64,000 nucleotides of DNA from Pogonophryne albipinna. Its lineage: Eukaryota > Chordata > Actinopteri > Perciformes > Artedidraconidae. The notes beneath the pieces are model-generated. The model was not told where the DNA came from, searched no databases, and worked only from the letters and a program-made list of their open reading frames with translations. Location of the stretch: the NCBI GenBank assembly GCA_028583405.1, contig CM053264.1, positions 6,451,530 to 6,515,529 of the forward strand. The letters are read 5' to 3'. Below are positions 16,501-30,700 of this stretch, in pieces. How positions within the stretch are numbered: the first letter of the stretch is position 1; each line of letters begins with the position of its first letter. The translations under genes and the position numbers were made by a program.

Positions 16501-19500
16501 CATATGAGATCATGGAGGAAGAGTTTACACTGTGGAATCGGAGCTAATGATTTACAGATAAGATCAAACAGTGGCTTAGATTCAGAAATGACTTTACCAC
16601 AGATCTCTTTGATCATCCGAATGATGTCGTCCCTCTGAAACAAATACACCAATGCAGTTTGAGTGTAGGAATACAAATAAACTGAAACTCAGTGTTCGAC
16701 CGAGTCATTCACCCTTTACTTTTGTAAGAATAGCAATATTATTAACACTTAATACTTCAGTTTACCAGAAAAATCTAATTTGAACATGCAATGTTTTCAG
16801 TTGAAAGAAAGGGTATGACAAAAATTCATCTAATCTAACCAATACTGTCACAAAAAGTACAATACTCCCAAAGAGGCGTAAACGTACTAACATTATGTTA
16901 CTGGAGAAAGCATAGAAAAAATAGAGACTCACAGTGAGGCCGGCTTCACCTTTGACACCAGAGCGGCCCTGAGAGGAGACAAAAAGTAGTTATAATACTC
17001 TCACAGTTGTTTCCACACATTTTAAATTCCATTTACGAGACAATACTTATCTCAAAGCAATCAGAGTAAATGGACATATTGATGATATTGAGGGTCACTC
17101 ACAGGCTGCCCTGCGTTTCCAGGGTCTCCCAGCTCTCCTTTGATTCCCTTCAGCCCCCTCTCCCCTCCAGATCCACGGTCACCCTGTCACACATTAGAAA
17201 GCATAATATCAGCAGTCAGAACATATAAGTGCATAGAAACCCACATCAGTGCTCCTGGACCACATGGTGACTCACTTTAGCTCCAGGAAAGCCTTCTCCA
17301 GGCAGCCCCCTCGGGCCCGTCACACCCTGGGACCCCTGCTCCCCCTGAAACAAACACATGAGTTACCTTCTCTGTGTGCATGGTAGTTAGAGACCTCTCA
17401 GATTAACATTAGAAATACACTGATTTCTTTTTGTAAGGATAAACAATAGCTTACCTTTGGTCCCTGAATTCCTTGTCCTTGTGGCCCTGTCGGCCCTGAG
17501 GGGCCAGGCCGCCCAGCATTACCCTGCAGTACAGAGGATACATTCAGGGTCATATTGGAATGGACTTCATTCAATTTTCCTTATTTTATACAATTTCTAT
17601 TAACATTCGACCACATATACCCCACTTGTATTAGGCCCCATTGGCTTTCCATTAAGTTATGCAAACAAAGCTCCTTTCTTTCATCCTTTCTCGCTCCTCT
17701 TGCTGTTTTCAAAGCAAGCTGCGACCTCTGTGTCTGAAAAATACCCCCAGCTTTCTATGAGAAAATGACCCTGCATGTCACCTAATGTATTGCCTCAGTA
17801 CACATTTACCTAAAGAGTAAATTGTCTCAACAGCTAGTTTCACAATAGGTATAACAAACATTTTAACTTAGGTTTTTAATCTGTCGTCAAATGACATTTG
17901 AGCTTGCTATAGTTGCATGCAGGCAACGGTCCAGTTTTTGCTGTTTTGTAATAAAAAGGCACATTTTCTTTCTTTATAAATACAACTTGAACTTGTTCGA
18001 GCGTGTTACAGTAGAGGCCACACCAGCGATGTATCACACATGTGTCACCACTAATTCCTCTTTCTTGAACAAATGTAGAACTCATTTGTGTGTTGGTTCT
18101 GATTCCCCAGATTTCAGCTGACTAGGCCTGCTTCTCATCACACACACATGTCTGTGGAGATTCACGCTCTGCATTAATATGTCAGAGTGCTGCGGGAGAA
18201 TCATGATAAATGCCCTGAACAAATGAACTGTCAGCTGTAGAATACATAAGACCCCTGTGTTTTGGAAGTTTTTTTTCAATCTGGAACGCTTTGACTACGG
18301 CAAAGACGTAATCCTTCAGAGAGTATGACTCAATTTACCCAGTTGGTTGTCAAATAGAGCAGGCTTTCTGCACAAGTTAACACACTGCAATGTTGGCCAT
18401 GACTCACTTTAGCAGAAACAGAATACAAACAGTATTTTATGAATTTTAAAAGGTAGATGTAAAGTTGAAATGGAAATAATTTTAATAAAAAAAAACTGTC
18501 AAATCTGAAAAGTAGAAATTGCTGCGGTACCGGAGGTCCTTGGAGGCCCTCGCCCAGAGGTCCTGGCAAACCTGGCAACCCTCGGTAACCGACATCCCCC
18601 TGCAGGAGAGAAAACACGGTGAAGATATGTGTAACACTTACAACACAGCAATTTAAAATCCATCAACAAATTAACTCCTGTGCTGTGTGAAATATTTCCC
18701 TTTAATTAGTTTTCTCAAACAAATGACCACATCCTTCACTGGGATGATACTTTCACTCCAAGAACGTTCAAATTGATCTTTGGCAATTGCTTTTCACTGC
18801 ATAGGTTCATTTTGCCAAAGTATTAGCACAATATATTACACTGTGTATTGTCCTCCTAAAGAACCATTTGTTTTATAAAGGCTAATACATCACACTTTCC
18901 CATTAGTCCCAAACTTGCACTAACTTTACAAACATCACCTTTGGTCCAGGGATGCCCACTCCTTCCTGTCCGGGTTCTCCTGTGAGTCCAGGCAGACCAG
19001 GAGGGCCCTATAACATGGAGGTAGAATACAATCTTAAGACAGACTTACATTCAAAATGCGAAAAGATTACTTTGAAGTTTTAGCATTTCCAAGGACACCT
19101 TGAGAGATGGTGAAATTATTAAAGGAATAGACATTTTGATAGGAAACTTGCATAGACTACGGGACGTTCCAGGCAAGTAATATTTAAGTGTCAAATTGCG
19201 TAAACTGTTGTCTTTACATTTCAGTTTGTGTATAGATTAAAGATAAAATGGATAACTTGTGAGCTTTAGGCACTGATTTCGTTGCATATGGAAAGAGCAC
19301 GGCCAGCTGTTTCTGCCTGTTGGAATCCGTATGCTAAGCTAAGATTCAGTTGGCTTCATTTTTGGTATCAATCTCATTGGCAATATAGTGATACATAAAT
19401 ATGCCTAATTCCCAAGATGTTGAAGTATCCCTTTAACTCTCTTCCCCAGTGAGTCATTCCAGTGCTTTGTATTTGCCCCATGGGTCTGCTTTTTATGGTC

Positions 19501-21349
19501 TAAATTAAGGAGAATGTACATGAGGGTCAGCTACCGTAACTTTTGGCAATAAATGTTAATATATGTCTGGAACCGATAAGTAGATTAAGGGAGGGAAAAG
19601 ACAGATGTATGGCTGACTAAATGTAATGTGACGAGTGATGGATGAACAGATTTATCAGTGGACAAATGGGAATGTCAGTGTGTGTTTCAGCTCCTCACCG
19701 AGGGGCCGGGGAAGCCCTCTCCTTTGGGGCCGAATGGACCTGAAGGGCCAAAGTCTCCACGGTCCCCCTGCAGAACAAATCATTCATTCATCCAGGATCC
19801 GTGTTCAAAGAAGAGGAAGGAATGTGGAGGTGAATGGGCACATGTGCTATCTGCTGCTGTATAGTGAGTAAGTGTTGTGCAATACATCAAAACAGGGAAA
19901 GGTTAAATCTACAGAGTATGCTTTAACATTGAGTTCAGCACGACAGGACATCATCCCCTTTGTTCTGCCTGGATGCTGCTCAGCGATTACATTTAAGTTA
20001 TAATTGATCATTCCCCAGATGTGGAGTTTAGCTATGACATCATGCTTTAAGTGTTTGTGGTCATCCCATAGTAACAAACACATTATGTTTTAGAGCAGAT
20101 GTTTACACTGAGTGTTACCTTTGGACCAGGAAGTCCGTAGCCAGTCTCACCAAGCGGACCAGGAGGACCACTCGGGCCAACATCACCCTGGAACAGACGT
20201 TACACATTCTTATTGAATGAAAATACTGGATCGTTTTCTCGATTACATCATTGTATGATCTAGAGAGCTACAGTTACTGTACCTTGGCAGATTAAGATTT
20301 TACAGGAGTTTAGCAAGAGTAACACGTGATTGTTTAAGACCGAATAAGTATCACTTTGTAAACATTTAAAGTTGGTACGAGCTTTGCACTTGGTGTCTGG
20401 TCGCACTATATTTGCTTATGATGGATTTGTTTGTATCATGCACTCGCACAAGGATACACTATTACGGACAGTAACCTAAACAAAACTCAGCGAAGAAGAA
20501 AAAGAAGATCTAAAAAAAAAAGAAGCAGGTTTACCTGGCCTCAAAGACACATATAATGCGTTTGGGTGCCAAACATTTAATACACACATAAATCTATCTG
20601 TGTTTTTAAAAGAAAACCACTATTAAAAATAAAAAATTGGCGCGGATGGCAAGAGGTCTTTCAAATTGATTTGAAACTGCTTTAATATTTCACTTTAAAT
20701 CGCTTAAACTAGAGAGGAATGACTAATGCCAGTGTTATTTTGGTGAGGTAATGACCATCCTGGCCAAAAGAGGGAATGAGATATAAAAAGCTCCTGAAAC
20801 ATTTGAACTGAGTTTTAACGATCACAAATATAATCACTTAGAGGCTTCCACAGTTTCTATTGTCACTGCAGTAGGTTGTGTTACCTTTGGCCCAGAGACG
20901 AAGCGTCCTGGGGGCCCGGCTGAGCCCCCCCTGCCCTGCGCCCCTGGTTCTCCCTGATGAAGATTAATGCAAATCGTCAATTATCTTCTGCCATCATTCC
21001 TTTACATGTATACCTTCCAAGAGGCCATGGACAGGGTCTCAATGCAAATATTAAAATAATGATGGCTAATGAAGCTAACAGCTCCTCACCTTTGGTCCTG
21101 AGGGCCCAGCGATGCCGGGGGGGCCGTGCAGGCCCCGGATCCCTCTCTGGCCTTGGTCGCCCTGAAACACCACATTTGGGAATACACTTACTAATATGAT
21201 AGCTGTGACTGTACTTATTATATGCAGGTCAGCAAAGTCAAAGTGCAAGAAATGCAAAAATGTTACTTTTTTTTTACCTTCTCACCCTGGGTGCCAATTC
21301 CAGCGGCCCCCTCTAACCCCCTGAGGCCTGTGGGTCCTGGCTCTCCCTG

Positions 21350-21386
<37 letters not shown>

Positions 21387-24300
21387 TTTATACTTTCACA
21401 GGTTTGATTTTGGAGAAAAAACAGATGCAGAACATACATTTCCAAGTGTGCTTCTGGTTAAAGCGATATTGGTGAGATCAATAAGGCGAAATGTGAAATG
21501 ATAAGACTGGAATCATTTCCTACAGGGTCGATAATAATGTAAATTACATAATTCTCCATGGGCTACAGAGCTTCCTGCTGTTTTGAGAATATTGAATTGC
21601 ATACATGTACAGGAAACAATCCATCATGCAGTGTGAAGACAAGAGGAAGAAAGTTACTTGCAAGACTTGAGGAAAATGGTTAGAAAATATCTTGTTAAAA
21701 CCAAAAGTCGTATTCAATAATGTTATGTTATAGTGAACTTATAAGAAGACAAAGGGTTGAGAATGAATCACACTTTCTTCTGTATTGTTCTAATATACAT
21801 CAAATGAATTGACTGTTAAATATGACAAAATGGTCTGGGGCTGAACGGATCATGAGAAAATTTAATATTTTGTCATTTGAATGCTTATAAGTAGGCTTCC
21901 TTTGATTCTAAAGCTTGTAATAAATGTCCCGATGGTTTATTTCTTTGTGTTATTTGTATTTTAATTATCTTATAAAAATGAAGTTGTGTCTCTTTTTCTA
22001 AATAATGTCATCCGGTTGGCGGTGGATATATTATTGATGCATGTGACATTATAAGGAAAAAACGTGACCTACCTTCTGTCCCGGGGCTCCGTCCTCCCCT
22101 GGCAGGCCGGGCAGACCGGACAGCCCCGTAGACCCCGGCTCCCCCTGGAGAAAGAACCATGGCTGCGTGTCAGGGTGTGAACCAGAACATTAGGGTTGTA
22201 GTTGTTGTTGATGTGCGCTGTGACTCACCTTCGCTCCAGGGTCTCCGGCCCCTCTCTCACCTGGTCCGCCAACCTCGCCAGGCAACCCCTGGTCCCCCTG
22301 TGAGACAACATGGCAGTGGGTCTTATTATAGCTCCTATCTTAGGCTGAATACTATTCTTTTATGTGCAAAGGGGCTTTAATGGTGCAGATTTAGCATCCA
22401 ACTGAACCACAGTGTTATCAAAGACAAACCTTGGATCCAGCAAAGCCCTCTCCTGCGGGGCCTCTGCTCCCCAATGGGCCCCTCGGTCCTTGCACACCCT
22501 GTAAGGATCAATGGATGCAGTTATACAAAAAAGCCAGATCAAATAAAAACGAACACCAAGTTATAATTGGATGGCTACGGAACTGTGCAAATATGATGGT
22601 TATAAAAACAAAATATCTTGGTTCATTATAGTCGTCTTCCCCTTGAAGATAGTTTAAGTGGAGCTCATTATAAACTATTTTGTATCAAACTAATGATTAT
22701 TTTCATCATGGAATAATCTCCATTATTCGCTTGAATGTTCCCTCACAAATTGTGTTCCACAAACTTTTGAGAAGCATTAATGGTTTTTGTAGGAAAAATA
22801 ACTTAACGATATTTATGAATGATAATCTAAAAGGTTGTTCTTATAGACAACGTTTTTAAGCTATCAGAAAAAATATTGTGGAGTCAAATATACAGTATTT
22901 CCCTCTGAATTGTAGTCGAGAGAAAAGTAAAAGTGTCAAGAAAAAGACTCAAGTAACATAGTACCTCAAAATTGTAGCTAAGTACAGTACTTGAGTAAAG
23001 TATACAGTTCCACTTCTGACAGCACTGAACTTGTGTTATCATATTAGGGAAACGGCCACAGCTGTTGCTCCAAAACATGAACAGTTGTGCAACTTACGCA
23101 TTACATATTTTGTAATAATGACGAACGGTAAGTCAGACTGACCTTACGAACCCTAGGCTACATTCTTACATTTAATTCATATTTATTTATCCCAACATTT
23201 TTCTTCAGTCTCTAAAACAAACTAAAATGTAATTGATGAATAGCATGGCTCACACTAACTGTATAGCAGTTAAATAAAGTGGGAGTCACTTGCCTTCTCG
23301 CCCTGTATGCCAACTCCTGGGAGGCCGAGTGGCCCTGGAAGACCCGGGGGGCCGAAGTCCCCCTGCAGGGTTGGATCAGAAGGTTAACGATGACACCAGC
23401 TGGTAGTGTTGATAGTATTACCGTGCATCAAATGTCACGTTCATGATTTACAGCATGTGGAAAGCACACAGATATAAACATTCTCCACATTATGCAGTCA
23501 AATCTTTCCACACGCATACCCTGATGATATTTGCATGTCTTTTCAAGCATCACATGTAACAGAGAAAAGCCTGTAGGCCCTTTTTGTCATTACTATACGA
23601 AAACATTGCAATCAAGTGTGATGAGCTTCACCACGAGGCCTGCGGTAAAACTGTCAGCACCATCGGATGCAGGTAAACATTTAAAAGACACACCTTCTTT
23701 CCGGGGTTTCACTAAGAGCTTAACGTCAAATTCCATTGACATAAGGGGAGTTATGTCACTTTAAACACATTTTAAATCTATTCATGTGATCCTAGCGACG
23801 TTTGAGAGCTAACAGATAGAGAGAACACCTTTCTGTGCACAGCCGCTCTCCTCCTACCCTGTCCAGGTTCTGACCCTGATTCATCACCTGTAGCATGTGA
23901 CCTCATATATAACTCACTGTTATCTGCCAACTCGCAGCTTTCACCACAGCCTGACTCTGTCTTTATCTCCGTGCCCCTGTGAAGGCGTCTTATTTACAGC
24001 CACTCTGTACTCTACCTTGTCTCCTTTGAGTCCGATGCCCGGCTGTCCTCGGAGCCCCCGCGGCCCGTCCAAGCCTCGTCCGCCCTGTGAACACACAAGT
24101 TATTGCAATTTAGCTTATGAAATGGCAGGTATTATAAATAAAAACAAGGATAAAGCTAGAGCTGTACAATTACTCCAAATTCTATTTAAATCACAGTTAG
24201 TACAATATTTGTTGGCTAAATAGGTGTTAATATACCATTTTCAGGCCGCCACATAGCTCCCTTAGTAGAGCAGGCAGGTCATAAATAGTGTCATGCAGGG

Positions 24301-24730
24301 ACGTGCACAGGTACGGGCTATTGTTGCCCGGGCAACGGCCCGTTTCCCCTTTTTGGCTGACCTACCCCTCTGGAGAGAGCGAGAGGTTTTTTTTTGTTTC
24401 TGTTGTGGTCGAATCAACATAAGCCCACAATTAGCATTGTAGTGTCTCGCTGGGGGAAACACACGAGCTTCATTCTTCTTCTACTACTTATTTTACTTCT
24501 TCTTCTCCTTCTTCTTACATCTAATTGCCCGCAACATTTTGAATGAAGAACTCGTTTCAGTGTGAACTCATTCCACAGTATGACCACAAAAGTGTTTTAA
24601 AGCAGGTAGGCCTATGTTTTTATTGTTTATGTTCTATATCGCTAAGTGTGTGATTACACATGTTACGTATTATATATATATATAATATTTATTATAGGCT
24701 TCTGTATTGGTGCCGGAGTATGTGTGTATG

Positions 24731-24779
<49 letters not shown>

Positions 24780-27700
24780 TTGTCTATGTGTTTTATCTGA
24801 TCCGGATGGTTACTAATTCCTTTTCTTTATGGCGGGAACACCATGGGTGTTACAAAGTTGACTAAATCATCCAAAATTCAATGACAGTGGTGATCAGCCA
24901 TTGTATATGTTCAAATGTCTACTGTGAAGGATATCATAAAGCCTTAATGCAATCGAATGTAAAACAAAAAAGTTATGATTGATGAAAGTAGTAAATCGGT
25001 CAGATTTGACCCGAAGACAACAGGAGGGTTAAGAGACTATTACATTTTGTTCTACGACATAAAATACATCAGTAAATACCCCACTCGTGAATATCCAAAG
25101 CTTATATGTGTTTTAAAAGTGGCTAAATGATACCACTTACGTTGAATATTAGCCGCCGTTAGCTTGGCGGCCATAGATTGCATTATGAAGGATATTGGGA
25201 AGGCCAAAAGAAAATCTCATATTCACTTTTCTCAAATAATCTGATGCCCAGTACATATAGTTACACAACACATTATAGAAGCCAAATGTGCGTTCTTATT
25301 GATGTTTGGGTAAAACATTCCTCTTTTAAATTCCTCCTTGTGTTGACGTCTTCATGTCAAGCTTCGGCTGCGGTTGATGGACAGCCCTGTTTACAGACTC
25401 AGTATCACACGGACACATTTCCCTGTCAGACGCTTCTGGCACGCAGTGTGAGTAAATGTTTCTGCACACTGCAACCACAGAAAGCAACACAAAGCCCTTC
25501 AAAGCCTCTGAGTTATTACAAGCCTCACATCTGACTTCAGAGACCCCTTCACCCCCAAAATTGTTTTTTTTCTTGTTGGTTGACTGCAGTGTTGGGTGTA
25601 ACGCGTTACAAAAGTAACGGAGTTACAGTAATATATAATTTTTTGCTGTAACGAAGTAATGTAACGCATTACTAATTAAATGTGGGTAATATATTACCCG
25701 TTACAATGCTCAGTAACGCAGTTACAACACATTTCAACCTGAAATTAAATGGTGTTTTGTTTTTTAAGAATGTACTAACATAGAGTCATTCCGACACCAG
25801 ACAAATTGTGCGGGTAGATTAGTAAACCTGGTGTGTTTACCCTTCAGGCTTCGCGTCGGGATCTTCGGGGCAGTTGAATGTTATGTACCCTCTATTCAAA
25901 AAAGAGAACGGAGCGAAAAATACAAACAACAAATTGTGTCAGGTGCGCGTGACCTGCTCCGCTGCGCGTGCATCATTTCCAAAGTGCTTCCACAGCAGTG
26001 ACATGAATCTGTGGATAATCATTTATACGAAAATGGTTAAAGCAACCATCACTAAACGCCAGCAACACTGCATCTACTGCAGACAGTAGCAACGGGTCAG
26101 ATGGGGACATCACGTTACCCTCCGTTGTGGACTCTAGCTTACTCCCGCCTGACTCGCCGCCCTCGCCCCCGGAGCAGCAGTCTTCGTCTCCCCAAACTAC
26201 GCCGCCCCTCTGCGGCCCGCAGGTGCCAGGATACCACGGCAAAACAGAGCCTGCCCAGGTATATCTAAACAAGTACCCGCCTGTACAGTGGGGTTAGGTG
26301 GTCATTTTGCAGCTCGTGGTATACAAATAGACAAGGGCTAGAATATTAATGTGAAAATAGTGCCATATTCTGCCATGCCTGTAGAAATGTTGGGTCAAAA
26401 ATAATGCATACAATAGCACAGATGCCTTCACCACGAATGGCTACAAAAAGATCTCATATCCCAAGCTTATCAACGAGCTAATGTTGCAGCTGAAATGTTC
26501 TCCAGGTCACAAAGTCAACCTCACAGGATGATGTGATACCAGTTTTCAAGCACAGTAAATATTCTCTTCCCAGAGTATATGATGGGACCAAGGTGATGAT
26601 TTAGTACATGGTTTTAATAATACTTTTGCTTTTCAATGTTTGCTATTTCAAACCATGAGCTGGTTCAAATAATATTTGCCTTGATTTACAATATGTTCTC
26701 ATTTGTGTTATCAGTACTGTTTTGAAGCTGTTGTGCTTTTCTTTCTCATAGTCCACTTTGGACTATATGAGATATTTCAGGATTGCACTTTTAACACACT
26801 TTAAGTGTTCTCACTTGCTTGGTTTCAAAACATAACAAATGCCATAATCTGTTCATTGGGGACCATCAATGCTATTTTGCATTGCTGTTGGCGGCCACTA
26901 TTGCTCATGTAAACCTACTACTGCTGCGCCCCCTGTAATCTCAGAGGCACCCTGAGTCATTTTGTTCTGGAACCGGGCCTGTACACGGCCATATACTAAA
27001 CAAACTACAGAGCCCATTCCGTGTCCTGTTATTGTTTACTTCCTCTCTGCCTTCTTCTGGTGATTTATCTGACGTCCAGCGCTCCGTCTTTTAACCTCTT
27101 TTCCTTTCTCTTTCATAGCAACCTTCATTATAGTCCTTGACAGTGGTGCTGCTGTATTAACAACGTGTCACATTTTAAGAATTTACAATCAGAATTGAGT
27201 ATTCAACTAAGCCGTGTAATACAAGTTGTTAGTAGCCGTAAGGGCCTACACAGTTGTTATGCTATACCACATTGCCCTTCACTGGATTTATAATGAGCTG
27301 CACTAAACTACATTTTAGCATTTAAAATACCTAGCCATTCTTTTGCGGTTATTTTGGTGAATGTAACTCAAAAGTAACTCAAAAGTAGTGTAACTCATTA
27401 CATTTCAGAGACAGTAATATTGTAATGTAACTTATTACTTTCAAAAGACAGTAATAAGTCATATGTAATATATTACATTTTGGAAGTAACTTGCCCAACA
27501 CTGGTTGACTGTCTTTGGATGTTTGACATTCATAAACGGATGTAAAGCAGAGCTGGCTGTTTTAGTATGCATTGCCCGAGGGGATGTACATCGTAGGAAT
27601 ATGTATTATATTGAGATTTCTACAACCATCTTAACTGAAATGTGGCAGTTTAAACCCTTCAGTACAGAAACCATGTTGGCACGTCTGTGTTGAAGCTATT

Positions 27701-30700
27701 CTTATGCAATACAGTGGTGCTTTGAGCTAAATGCTAATATCAGCATGCTTTAGATTCCGATGTTGACTCCCTAAAGACTACAACACCCAGATGGGAGTGG
27801 CTTTGCTGGAGGTAGCAATGCACGCTACATGGAGCTCTGTAAAAGTCCTTGCCTGTAAATGAAGTTGGACCGATTGGCAAAGTATTCGATGGACTTTGTT
27901 TTCAATTTTCGGAAAATGAGGCAATTATCCAAATATTAGCTTCATGCATAAATATAGAATATATTGTTCATGTTTTCCTATGTGTGTATTTGCTCCAATA
28001 CCTCTGTATATATGGCAACAGGCGAGTACAATTCATGGAAGTTGCATCAGTACAAGGAATATACATCTAAATGTACAAATATATCATCTAAAATTTAAAT
28101 AAATCATCTGTTAAAAACGGAAAGTTAGCTTTGAATGTTCCCGCCCCTTGGCCTATCACGTACAATGTGTTGAAGCGCCAGCCAATACATTTGGAGAGTG
28201 GGATTTTAGCCTCTGCAGACCATTTACATGCACACAAACATATAACACAGTACAGGAAAGGGGAAACCCCAAAAAGCATAATAGGGGCTCTTGAATACAC
28301 ATTTATTGCATATTGCTGGAGGGGGCCTGGGATTATATTTTATTGCCAACAACTGCTTCTCTGTAAGGCACATGACAATAAAAAAGCAGAACGCTCGTTG
28401 TTAGAATGAGCTCATCTTACTGTTCCAGATGACATGATGCTTTTATGTCTACCAAGGTGTTTTCCTGCAGGTGCAGCCAAGATTTTATATGACAGTCGTA
28501 GCACGCAGCACATATGGTTGGACTTAGCTGGGCTTCCTCCTAAAGCTATAAGATCATGTGACAAGACAAGTCATTTTATTATACAGCCATAACTATTTAG
28601 TGTTTGCTAACGTTAGCCACGATAAGCTACTTGTCATATTTCACCCAAGAGTGTTGAATTAGTAACGGTGTGTTTTTCTCCTAATGATTTTAGATGTATG
28701 AGGAAGAATCCAAGCTGATAATGTCATGTACATTATATGATATGACACATAGAGACCAATCTTCTGCAGAATGAGTACTTTTTATACTTTAGGTACATTT
28801 TGCTGATAATAGTGTACTTTTACTCAAGTGAGATTTTTAATGTAGTATTTTTACTTGTAATGGAGTATTGGTACTTTTACTTAAGTAACGGATCTGAATA
28901 CTTTTTCCAGCACAGGTCTCACTTTCAATCCTTAGTAGGAGAGGGTGTTTAAACATTATCTCAGGAGATTTACATTTTATGAGGGAAAACAGATTTCTTG
29001 AGGAATATAAAAAAAGTAGTGATGTCTCATGGAGATTTCATCTTGGGGTTAAGGCAAATATGTTCATACAAAAAACAGTGACAGACGCAGAAGTACCCTG
29101 ATGAGCATCTTCACGCTGCATTTGCATTGCAGCGTTAAGAAGTATAGATTGTCATAAGCCTCTCATTTTGACACAGGAGCCGAGGTGCTAATGAAGATGA
29201 AACGGGGTAAGATGGCTGCAGAGCTCCTGTGAGTCTGACGCCTGTCGAGACACGCCGTAGAGAACAAGAACGCCACCTGTGAGTTTGCCGCTAAATCTCC
29301 TGATGAGGAAGAGAAGGAGACCCCCCCCCCCACCCCACCCCCTGCTCAGGAACTAGAGGAAAGTTTAAAAATGATCAATTAAACGGGAGAAGTGGAAAAA
29401 AGAATCCTGAATGCCTTCTGATGTAAAGCCACACCAGTGTTGTGACACCCTGTAGCCAAAAGTGATTACATCTGTCATGACCTCAAGACATTCCATTAAC
29501 TTAATAACGCTTCATTTAACTGTCTGCATTTATCAAAAGGACAAAGAGTTACGCTCTGCTGTTTGCTCACTTATGGAGCAGATTTGGCTTCGGGGCACAT
29601 ATTTCAAAATATCAAAAAAGAAATTAAGAGTTAAGCCATTTTTAATAGCTGCAGGAAAATGAACACACACAGACATCGATAGCACGATAAAGGGAAGCTT
29701 CATTATTCATTTCTTCTTGTTTTCTTCATAGCTCTGAAGCTATGCAAGTTTTCGGTTTCGATTTTACTTCTTTTCTTAGTGCAAAATAAAGCCCAAGTAC
29801 TTCCAAAAATAATTTCCCCATGTGACCTGACTTGGGTTTCTGAATGATGACCCTGCTACATGTTTTTAACTACATATATCCTTATCTTAAGTAATTGTAT
29901 TGCCTAGAGTAGAAAAACCCGACAGGAGTTACAACAGATAGCTAAGTAATGTATTGTATTGTGTTATTTAATAGCTTATGTTAATTTCACATGTGTAGTT
30001 CTGCAATACTGTTTCAGTACTTTGAAAGTTACAATTCTGCAGGGAAAACACGGGATAGCCTTATCTTTCAGGCATTAAAAATGACTGCAATTGTTGAATG
30101 CAGAAAACAAGCAACTCATTTCTAAGGCAGTGCATTTCAACCAAAGGGCTGTGACAAAACCAATTTCACTTAGTCGCATAAATAGTAAATAATTTGCCAT
30201 TGTTGAGCCTTCAATGTAGTGGCTGGATAAGTAATTAAATACTCTTCCACGCCAGTGGGTGGCAGTAGAAAGCGCAATAATGACCGTGTTAATTTAAGAC
30301 AGTAGATGCGATGAACAGCAATGGATCAACATTTTTTAAAGAAGGACCCTGAACTGAGTCATGGACACAACACTAAACTTTTCTAAGGTATTAAAAAGCA
30401 GTTAATCATGAAGGAATGTACAGAGCAAAATAGAATAATCTGTGAGAAGGAACATAACTAACTGTTGGATTGAGAGCCCCGGTGCGCCTGTGTGTATCCC
30501 CATGTGTGTGTGTACATCCTCAAGGCAGACACAGGAACAGACTCATTCTTTCCTCTCTGCATGAGTCACTCACGCTTCACATCACAAGGTGTCCTGGCTA
30601 TTTTCCTGTCTCATCAGGTGCTGTGCGCCGGCGTGTTCTCAGCGGGGACGATCAATGGGCCGGATCATATCATGCGGTAATGGAAGCCATACTGCACCGC

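Noticed and set aside
25587..27503. Possible alternative col28 exons or a nested gene within the large intron
   Set aside because: The open frames here lie in the hAT-like element and show no Gly-X-Y pattern. The flanking exons are already in phase.
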